Assembly (NCBI GenBank): GCA_947846985.1
Contig: CANTUZ010000001.1
Span: forward strand, 171,530,447-171,594,446
From: Fratercula arctica
Lineage: Eukaryota > Chordata > Aves > Charadriiformes > Alcidae
Direction: 5' to 3'
DNA length: 64,000 nt
Of this stretch, positions 55,552 through 64,000 are shown one piece after another (position 1 is the stretch's first letter; each line of letters starts with the position of its first letter). The notes under the pieces are model-generated. The model saw only the letters and a list, made by a program, of their open reading frames with translations. It did not search any database and was not told the origin of the DNA. Both the position numbers and the translations under genes were made by a program.

Positions 55552-58500
55552 GTAAGAAATTTATTTCATTTTTGTAGTAATACTAACTTTAAAAAATTTT
55601 TTTTCTAAATATTTTAATGTTACATCTCCTTCATTTAGATCATTAAATAGCATTTATTTTTAACCCCTGCTGGAATTCATAAATCAAAAAGTTTTTTAAC
55701 ACAGGTTAAAAACCTATATATCATCATTCTGTCTCACAGGTGTAGAAATTAAAATGTAGATATACATTTTTTTAAAAGATACATTTTTATATCTGAATTT
55801 GTTACAAAACAATTCTTTAGGAATGAAATTTAAGTTTCTTGGCTTTCTTACTATTATTGCCAGATGAGTAAGCATCTAATGATTTTCAATGGGATATGAT
55901 TTTGTTTGAACAGAGTGCACCTGCAGTTCGTTTAAGCATTTTTAGAATGCTAAGGTAACTAATAACTCTTCTGGTTATAGAAAGGATCCTATTTTCTATG
56001 TAATGTAAATGGATCTTGTAGATATTCTTCTTGCAGCAATTATAAGGATTTCTAAGGCAATATGAGAAAGAAGGTTTTTTTGTTTGCTTGGTTTGGTTTG
56101 TTTTGTTTTGTTTTGTTTTTAAAGCACAGACTCTAGAGCATTTTAAACGATTTACAATTGAGTCTTATAAGTAACATTCAGGAAATGATTATAGGCAACC
56201 ACCCTAGAAGTTTGATTCTGGAAAGCTCTGAGCAACCTTTGTATTTTACCAGTTTTGTTCTGAGCCTCTGAAAAACTATGAACCCTTTGCTCTTTTTCAT
56301 GGTAGCATGTACCAGAGCTGAGACCATGGAAACTTGCAGGCGTTGAGTACTTGAGAGAATCAATCTCTCAGGAAGGAAAGCATGTAGTGCTATGTCCCTT
56401 GGAAACAGAAAAAGTTTGTGTAAAAATGCCCTGGAAAATTTAAGATCATTAAAGAACAAAACTCAATAGTGTTGTTTTAAACTTGACAAACTGCTGTTTG
56501 CCAAGTGCAGAGTGAGGCTGTAGAAAAAACATTTAACTTGATGACTTTTTAATCTACAGGATCTTATTGCAAGCTTTCTCTTTTGAGAAGAACTTCAAGG
56601 TAAGATTTTATTCCTTATTTGTCAAGTCCTACAAACAGAACAAGAATGAATAAGCGTGACGCAGTGCAAGTTAGAAAGTAAAATATAGCCTTGAATTCAA
56701 CATGTACAATGTCATGTACATGTGCGTTGGATGTATAACACACTTTCAGAATGTTTACAACTGTTTTCAAAGAATTTACATGAAGGGCATGGGTCCTTTC
56801 TTTGAAAAGTGGAGGTCCTTATGAAAAATGATACTTCTATGGTCTCGAGAAAGCTTAGCAGAATAATGGAATGAAACCAGGATGAGATCATGATTTCATG
56901 ACTGGAAAAATACATTAAATGATTAACCTTCTGCAGTTTTAATTGCATGATAAAATCCTAGCTGCTATTTGAAGCACAGGAAAGTAAGTGCTATACAGCC
57001 TTAAAATAAACATTTTCAATACAAGTTTTCATGTAGAAGCTGAAATCCAAACAAAACCCAAACTAGGGAATGTTCCTGATCCCATTGAATTAAATGGGAA
57101 CTATGCCATCAATTTCAATGGAAGCATCCAGTTGGACATAGCTTTGGATGTCTAATGACCTCTAATACATCTAGCGAATGCACTTGCATGTCAAATGATA
57201 TGCCATCTTGGACTGTTGATAAAACTAAGTATGTTTTATAGTTTCATGCCCTGGTTTCTAAACTTAATCACAAATTTAAGTCAGCTACAGCTGGAGAGCC
57301 ATCTCTTGCTATTAAAAGCACCACCACAGTATAACCAAATAACACTTGGGGGAACTTGCAGCCACTCACATGCAATGTCACATAAATATGAGGCTGCTTT
57401 ACAATTTTGTATCCTGTCATGTGAGCCTACTTTGCCTAGTTACGTCTCCCCCACAAGCTCCAGGTACCTCCCTGTCCAACCAGAGATCGGAGTGCTGCCC
57501 AATTCTGTAAAATGAGACCACAAAAAGAAAAAAAAAGAAAAAAAAAAAAATCACCTTTTAAAATGTTAACCCAAGAAAGACCTCTTTGATAAAGTGATGG
57601 TAATCAGAGAGAAACACTTCTCTCCAGGGAGCTGATTATTCAGGTTGCTCCAGAGACCTTTGATTATACAAGATCCTTTTTGTTTTCTTCCAGAAATGAG
57701 TTTAATGCAACTCGACAGAAAAGAGATCTCGTAACAGCCGAGGTAGGTAATACCTCCAAAAGCAGGCAGGAGGGGAAACCCTCCCCCCTTTTCTGCTCTG
57801 TGCCTTTGCTGTCCTTACAAAGGAGCCTTTGTGGGGAGAAGGGCCGTGGTAACAGGAGGACAGTGAGGAGCAGCAGCCATTCCCTACCTGCTCGCCCCCC
57901 GCCTTGTCCCGTGGCCTCATGCCTTCATTCACCCTCAGCAAAGCCCTGGTGGGTGACCCACCCTGAGGAGCCGACTGACGCACACCGTAGGAAATAAAAC
58001 CTCGACGCCTCCGTCTTTTGTGAGGGCGAACAGAGCGCCCTGGAAAGGCGTTAGTGTTTGGTGAGAGGCACAATGGCGGCGCCGCCTCCGAGGCTCCCTC
58101 CTGCACGTGGTGCTGTGGTGGCCCTCATTCCCACCACCCGGGCCCACCGCTGCCTCAACACAACGTTGCACTCAAATTTAATAGTAAACAAGGGAATCTT
58201 GTTCCCCTGCTGGTACATGCCTCAGAGTACGGAGCCCAAGCAAGGGTTATAACCCTGTTTGATGGGGGCACGTGGGAAGTCCAAGGCGGCCCCTCCTCAC
58301 GGCCTTGTGGGAAGCCTGCAGCCCAGATACGGATTATTTTGTCCAAGTCCCTTTGAGACCCACATGTCTCCCAATGGAGTCGGAAGGTAGCTGGTGTGAA
58401 ATGCTGCACTCAGGCGAATGGAGCCTCTGAGGGAAGCAGGCCTGTGGGATGGATGGTGTCCCAGGAGGCCCTTCAACAGGAAAGTGCTGTTGCAGCAAGG

Positions 58501-59972
58501 GTGCTCTACCTCCCCGAAATAACACAAAGGCCAAAAGCTGCTTTCCTGAGGAGAACAGCTGAGAGTAACCGTCAGGGGAAATGGAAACAGGTCTTCTTGT
58601 GCGGGGAGGGAAAAAATCCTCTCTGGCTAATGATGGGCCATGGGCATCAGGAATGATTTTGGTGCAGGGGCCTTCTAGGCAATGATTTGATGAAGTCCAT
58701 TTCGGATTGATTTTAGACAGATTGTGCTACTTGGATGTATCCCACAAAGTATTTCCAGTTGGAAACTGGAAGTTTTTATGTCACTGTACGAGGCATTAGT
58801 GAGAACCTAACCTATTCCTTGAGATCCATTAGTTCAGACTCCAGACATGGAGGATGACTGGTGGCAGGAGGGAAGAAAGACATTTGCTTACAAGGAAAGA
58901 CTTAGACAATTTGTTTTTCTTAGTTGTACAGCTGAAGGCTGGTGTATATGTCTGTGGGGAGCATAGAAGGGTAACTGTTTTCTCATAGCACATTAGGGAA
59001 TAAACCACAAGGAAGAAGAGATATTTAAGCAAAAGGGCCAAACTTTATAAACCAAAAGGATTTAAACTGGCCATGAAAAAGTGTAAGAGGGAAATATCTA
59101 ACTACCCAGCACTTCACTCTGGTAAACTTTCCAATCAGACTAGCGGGGGCAAAAACCCCAGAGTGTTTTCAGCCTGGAATGGGATCAGTTCTTGGAAAGG
59201 ATGATGAGACGTGACAAACTGCCGTAGCAGAGCGCTGGGTCAGATCCAGGCCTTCCTTATAGTCCGATGCTCACCAGTTCCTTAACGAGACAGGAAGCAG
59301 ATCAGGCATATCCGCCTCCTCTGTTATTTGGGATGAATTGAAATGCAATTCTGAAGGATCTCAAGGAGAACATGAAATCCATTGCAGCTGGAGTGACCAC
59401 AATGGGATGATCAGGGTGCAGCACAGAGCATGAGTTAGGGGAGAGGAGGAAATGGCGGGATATCCCATCTCAGAGCTCTCCAACTATTGGTATTTGACCA
59501 AAGTGAAAAGGGCAGGAGTGCTCTCTGTTCCCTCACTCTTCCTCCCAAATGTAAATGCAAACCTCCCCCTGTGGAGCCCCACTTGTTCATTGGCACTGGC
59601 AAAGCAGAGGACAGGAGGCCGGTGGTGATCTCATGGTGCAGCTATATCATTCCCCGTCCCTCTGAAAGCTGTGCTTCTCCTTCCCATAGTGCTGGCTGCC
59701 ATCGTCACTGCCTTCCCTGCCGTCCCAGGCTGCCAATCCCTCCTGCAGTGCCTGCGGCCGTGCCATATGCTGGCCAAGCTGCAAGTTACTCTTCCATATT
59801 AAAATAACCCTCAAAGTCCTAACCCAGCATTAGGCTGCAATGCCTCTGGCTCGTATCAGCTCATTTGTAAAGAACAAACACCCTGATTTTGCATTTATGT
59901 TTCTCTGACAGATTCGATCTGCCTCTCCTTGGTCACATCTTCATGGGGCCTTGACACGGAGTCCTCCAGGAG
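55500..59972 (+). CDS. OTOGL: OTOGL exons 1-4 (signal peptide, RQKR site, linker), separated from the rest of the gene
   Basis: Four short exons on the plus strand (55500-55551, 56560-56599, 57694-57742, 59912-59972) have canonical splice sites and chained phases (start-1, 1-2, 2-0, 0-1). They encode a signal peptide MIPWSIFLLHSLLSSLQ, a short polar segment with a basic RQKR that could be a furin-type cleavage site, and a linker. The final phase 1 and glycine codon fit exactly onto the EGF-like exon at 9421-9519 of the minus strand (G|GSCPQEC). From what I know of human OTOGL, its N-terminus has the same plan: MIPW..FLLH, RQKR, linker, GSCP. No EGF exon follows here before the gap at 60830. 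The opposite strand is best explained by a misoriented contig. Exon 4 is the least certain part. Confidence 0.78.
56078..56120. repeat. (TTTTG)n low-complexity tract
   Basis: Units tttgcttggtttggtttg then ttttgttttgttttg run for about 40 bases. Confidence 0.8.
56560..56599 (+). CDS. OTOGL: OTOGL exon 2
   Basis: This 40-base micro-exon follows tttttaatctacag and uses donor gtaaga. In phase 1 it reads (G)SYCKLSLLRRTS(R), just after the predicted signal cleavage. Confidence 0.75.
57694..57742 (+). CDS. OTOGL: OTOGL exon 3: RQKR motif
   Basis: This 49-base exon has acceptor ttttgttttcttccag and donor gtaggt. In phase 2 it reads (R)NEFNATRQKRDLVTAE. It carries an N-glycosylation sequon (NAT) and a dibasic RQKR site. 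Confidence 0.78.
57743..59911. other. OTOGL intron 3
   Basis: This 2.2 kb intron is GC-richer than its neighbours, with the CpG islet at 57980-58170. Overlapping open frames on both strands in 57.7-58.7 kb reflect the base composition; none has a domain I recognise. Confidence 0.5.
57980..58170. promoter_or_regulatory. small CpG-rich islet in OTOGL intron 3
   Basis: A local rise in CpG holds caatggcggcgcc (YY1-like core ATGGCGGC) at 58072 and an E-box in gcacgtggtg near 58104. A second cacgtg lies at about 58269. The frame from ATG 58073 (MAAPPPRLPP...) has no recognisable domain. It could be an alternative promoter or an enhancer. Confidence 0.35.
59912..59972 (+). CDS. OTOGL: OTOGL exon 4: linker before EGF (candidate)
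   Basis: This 61-base candidate has acceptor tttatgtttctctgacag and donor gtcagt, enters in phase 0 and exits in phase 1. It reads IRSASPWSHLHGALTRSPPG. Only the SP..H.A pattern is shared with the poorly conserved human linker. The call rests mainly on splice sites, phase and position. Confidence 0.5.
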
Positions 59973-60829
59973 GTCAGTGCTGTGCTCCCCACCCACGGGA
60001 AGAGACGTGCTCCTGAAAACATTGCGTTCCTACCAGCTCTCCTGCGTTACCGCGTCTTGTGGAAGCCCTCATTATGTCTCCTACAAAACTAATTTTCTCG
60101 TTTTATCCATGTTAAATCATGGAAAATTCTTGTTAAAATTGTGCTTTCAAAATAATGCCTTACAAAACAGCTAACTAAGCGAATCCTGTGGTTTGTTTTT
60201 TTGTGTTTTTTTGTTTTGTTTTGTTTTTTTTCTTTTAAAGTTTAGTTCCATTGCAATTTTTCTTTTCTGACACTTTTTCTGGCCTTGGCAGAGGATGTAA
60301 GTATATCTGAGAGGTGTGTAACTGGTTATGAGAAGGGACAGCAGTGCTCAGGCAATGAGTATGCAGGTGCTCCTGGAGGGTTTTAAGCATTGTACAAACA
60401 TGTGAATCAGGTCCAAGTTACTGAAGTTGTTTGGCAGAAAGGTTCATTGTATGCAACTGAACTTTGGTATCCTTCTTGGAAAATACGTTTGCCTGGGTAG
60501 GTACTTTCTGTTGTGTTTTTCCATGTAAATGAATTATGTAATTTTACAGCTCACAATTCTAACAGCAACAAAGAAGTTTTCCACATTTGTGCTGTTCTAT
60601 AAACAGTATTTTCTGTCCTATCAGTATTTTCAGAGTATATCTGCGTATATTTGGAAAGCAATTCTTAAATGGGAAAAATTCAAAACTAAGCATGAAAAGT
60701 TGTTTTCACACTGAAGGCTGATGTTCTGAATCATTGGTAACTTCTGTGTGTGCTTTACTGTAAAGGTCCCATTTTGTTCCCATTTAATGTCACTAGCAGC
60801 TTTACCATGGCTTCATTAGGAGTGGAAGG
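59973..60829. other. OTOGL intron 4 (exon-4 side), no exon seen
   Basis: This sequence runs from the exon 4 donor to the 100-N gap. It includes a T/G-rich low-complexity tract (60190-60240). The EGF exon is not here. Confidence 0.6.
60190..60240. repeat. T/G-rich low-complexity tract
   Basis: Poly-T runs alternate with gttttgttttg units over about 50 bases. Confidence 0.75.
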
Positions 60830-60929
60830 NNNNNNNNNNNNNNNNNNNNNNNNNNNNNNNNNNNNNNNNNNNNNNNNNNNNNNNNNNNNNNNNNNNNNNN
60901 NNNNNNNNNNNNNNNNNNNNNNNNNNNNN
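60830..60929. other. assembly gap, exactly 100 N
   Basis: This is the second 100-N placeholder and the right-hand end of the contig that appears inverted. Confidence 0.99.
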
Positions 60930-63900
60930 CTAAGAAGGCACAAACTCGGATTCAAGTTTTCTTGCATCATACTATTTATATGAAGTTTTTGGTGTCCAGT
61001 AAGAGAGAAACCCATATGAAGCCTTTCCCCCAGTGGTGTTTATCTGCCTATAAGAGCATATTTCCAAACTCACGAAAACAAGAGCAGGGAAGCTGCCCAG
61101 GTACGAGTCTCTGGATGATAAATGGAGTAGATGGGGTAAGATGAAGTAGGAGGAGACAGTGAGTGGGCCAAGCGCAGCTGGGGCAGTTTTTGACAGCCGA
61201 TTCAGCATTAGGCTGTGATTTTACAGCTAGCTCTGTTAGCTGTGACGAAACAGCCCCCAGCACAAGCCCACCTCACCAGCTATTCTGAACAACCTCTAGA
61301 AACTTAGTGGCTGCAAGACGTCTAGTTGTGGTGCATGGCTGAAACTGGCCAAATGCTATTTTCAGGGGGTGGGCTGATACAGACGGGTGAACAGCATGGT
61401 TTCAGAAGCCTTACTTCTTTGAAACACCAGGCTAAACAGTTTCCTTGCCACTGTTGTGAGCTACATAAACAATGCGTTATTACATACTATGTTGATATAT
61501 TGATTTTAGATCTCCTGCTTAACTAAAACATACTAAAGTTTTAAATGAGACACGCAAGTGAGAACGTCTGCTCCCTTTCTTTCTTCTTTTCTGTCCTCCC
61601 TCATTTAACTGCTCTACTCTATTCCCAAGAGAAAAAAATCCATGCTTCTGAGACCCGGATCCTGACATTCAACACGCTGTCATTTATTTCATTCTTACAG
61701 TGAATCTAGAACTAAATTCTATTGTATTTAGGTGGAATCGTTCAAGGATTACATAGGATTTTCATTACCTGAGACATAAGGTCAGTTTATTTATTCATTC
61801 CTGGAGGACCACTACTTATATCACCAATGATGATTCCAATTCCACTGCAAAGAGTTATGATTGTGACTCTAGGATTTTGGTCATAAATAAGTAAGGTAAA
61901 GGTATTTATATTTTCATTAATTTGAAAAACTTCTCCAGCAGACAACATTTTATACAGTCACTATTTGTAGATGCGTTTGTCTTGTATTTCGGGTTAAGTT
62001 GAATACTGGACATTTCAGGAAAAACGCCAATAAAACTTCAGCAGTGCACCAGTCTTAAGGAAATGCCTCAGTCTATCAAGGAAGTGTCATATTTGCCTAT
62101 AGTTACTCTGATAACTTTGATTCTAAGCAGTGTTCGCACTGTCCACTGTCTACTTCAAGTAGCTGTCTTTGTTATTACAAACCACCTCTTCAAAGGAGTC
62201 TGCTTTTTTTTCCTAGTGATTATACAGGAACATTGGAGGCTATTCCTACCATCAACTATCCAACGTTACGTACTTAACATGGCCTCCCTTTCTTCTTTAG
62301 CAGACTTAGACACTTAGTACACTTAGTACGCTTTCCCTTTCTTTCTTTAGCAGACTTAGACAGTACAGTACACAATGTGATCAGCGAAGGGTAGGGGAAA
62401 GGAGAAAAAATGGGAGAGGCACAAAATCTCATGAAGAGATTTTCGACAGAGCAAGCAGTGACCGACCTGACAAATAAACTGGGGTAAGACTGGAGACAAG
62501 GATGCTAAGAGAGGCTGGAGGATAGAGAAGGCAGAAAGAGATAGATAGGATAGGCAGCAAAGAGAAAATCAGCTTGATTTGGTTAGGTAAGAACAGAGAT
62601 AAGGAGTGGGATGTGACCTGAGGAATTGGAAGTGATTGGCAAGAAGGCTGGAGCCTTGAGCTCCTAGGACAATGTTTTACTAAACAAAAAGATTAGGGCC
62701 CAGATGAACAACCTGATAAATTTACTTAGTATTGGCTAATTGAGGAGCATGGGAAGAGGACCCAGGGACAGGGACTACAGCAGACTGGCACAAGTTGGGA
62801 AGGATGGGGCAGATGAATACACAGTTGGCAGAAAAAGGTAGAAAAGGCGACTCAGACCCAAGATTTACCCATTGTCAGAAAATGCACCCAAAACTGAAGC
62901 TGGCCATGTGAGAACAGTAGCCTACTGTTATTAGTTATTCCACCAGGTCCAGCTAGCAGAAGTGTGGTGTCTCCACATACAGCACAAGGCAGAGGTTGCT
63001 TGTTACGAGACTTTTCTCCTTTGAATAGGTCTTGGTTGGACACGTAGTCAAAGTTTTTAGAGCTAAAAGAAACTTCTAGGTTATCTACTTTGGTCTCACA
63101 TCTAACAAGCACCACAGATGTTCTTTCAGTAATACCTGCAATAATTTATGTTTGACATCTTGATTTGACGATGGACATACTATTAGTAGTCACACTATTT
63201 AAAATTGATGACACCTCTCCTATTTGAATTTTACTTTACTTTTCAGACACTGGCACTTCACATACCTTCTTTTTCTACGTATATAACAGTTCTTTTCTTC
63301 CTATAAAATTATTTACTTGGTGTAAGCAAGCTGCAATCTTCATAAAATTAATTCCATAAGGATATAGATTGACAGTCAGCAAAGAAGATGCAAACTCGCA
63401 TTCCCTGCCATTTTTTCTAGCTTTCAAATCTATTCCTGGGAATGGGACAAATCTCCAAAGACAAGATTGTGGACAAAGAACCTGTGAAGTTTTGCTTAAA
63501 TCACAGTAACTGTTTAATTAAATAATATTTAAATATATTGAGTGCCTGTAATACAACTAAACAAAATGTGGGACAAATCATCAATATTTATGCTTTACTG
63601 GATGTCACCATGTAAATGGAATGTAATGTTTACTTATTATAAAGCCCATGTTAAGACATTGTACAACATTTTTCAAACTGCAATCAGTTAAAGGCCAGGG
63701 AAGAGGCAAGTAGCATATCAGCTTCTTACAGGTGCAAAACCAGATTATTGAATTCACACAGTGAAAAAATACCCCTGCAAGCATAAATCCTAGTTTAACC
63801 TGTTATTTTGGGCATAATGCAGAGATATCAGACATTTTTGTTATTTGGCACCAGCTCTTGGAAGGTTCAAAGGCACTGCAGAGCTTCACCATCTCCCGGG

Positions 63901-64000
63901 AGGCACCTGTTGCTACTGGAATACTTACATCCCTATGAACCTAAACTTTTGCCATAAGGCAAGGAATCCTGGCCTTATTATTTTGACATAGCTTGAAACC
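60930..64000. other. no gene recognised
   Basis: AT-rich sequence with one imperfect tandem duplication (62286-62372). I searched the plus strand for PPP1R12A exon 6 (GQTAFDVADEDIL) and both strands for otogelin modules, without success. If the neighbouring contig is turned over, this would be PPP1R12A intron 5. Confidence 0.5.
62286..62372. repeat. imperfect tandem duplication, period 49
   Basis: Both copies contain ctttctt(t)ctttagcagacttagaca and end in gtacactta- or gtacagtacac-type sequence. The first starts at 62286, the second at 62335. Confidence 0.85.

Larger units (their letters stand above)
55552..57693. other. OTOGL introns 1 and 2, no other gene
   Basis: AT-rich introns flank the micro-exon. 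A G/T-rich low-complexity tract (TTTTG and TTTGG units) lies at 56078-56120, and an A-rich tract at about 57522-57550. Confidence 0.65.

Overview
The window looks like bird genomic DNA. It is AT-rich and mostly non-coding, carries four fragments of the avian LINE CR1, and its exons follow vertebrate splice rules with vertebrate protein families. The species cannot be named from the sequence. There are three assembly gaps: 100 N (10213-10312), 497 N (35330-35826) and 100 N (60830-60929).

Layout as given. Positions 1-10212 hold six exons of OTOGL (otogelin-like, an inner-ear extracellular-matrix glycoprotein) on the minus strand, from the EGF-like exon (9421-9519) through the first VWD domain to the first C8 exon (534-640). 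After the first gap come three PPP1R12A (MYPT1, myosin phosphatase targeting subunit) ankyrin-repeat exons on the minus strand: 21309-21427, 12547-12706 and 10507-10651. A CpG island (about 45.2-46.5 kb) serves a complete RPS16 gene on the plus strand (146 codons, five coding exons and a probable 5'UTR exon). At 55.5-60.0 kb on the plus strand lie four small exons that read as the OTOGL N-terminus: a signal peptide, a basic RQKR site and a linker. Their phases run exactly into the EGF exon that sits 50 kb away on the other strand. Positions 60930-64000 show no recognisable gene.

Main conclusion: the contig 10313-60829, which has a 100-N gap on each side, is very probably placed backwards. Turning it over joins OTOGL exons 4 and 5 on one strand across an intron of about 1.6 kb plus the gap. 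It also puts PPP1R12A head-to-head with OTOGL, as in human, with its later exons pointing out past the right-hand gap. RPS16 then lies between the two genes. PPP1R12A exons 1 and 2 are still not visible; the 497-N gap, or sequence collapsed there, is the likely place. A real inversion would break both genes and is less likely.

Everything else is intronic or intergenic DNA with CR1 fragments, simple repeats and a few weak signals. I saw no CRISPR array, tRNA, rRNA or prokaryotic-type system.
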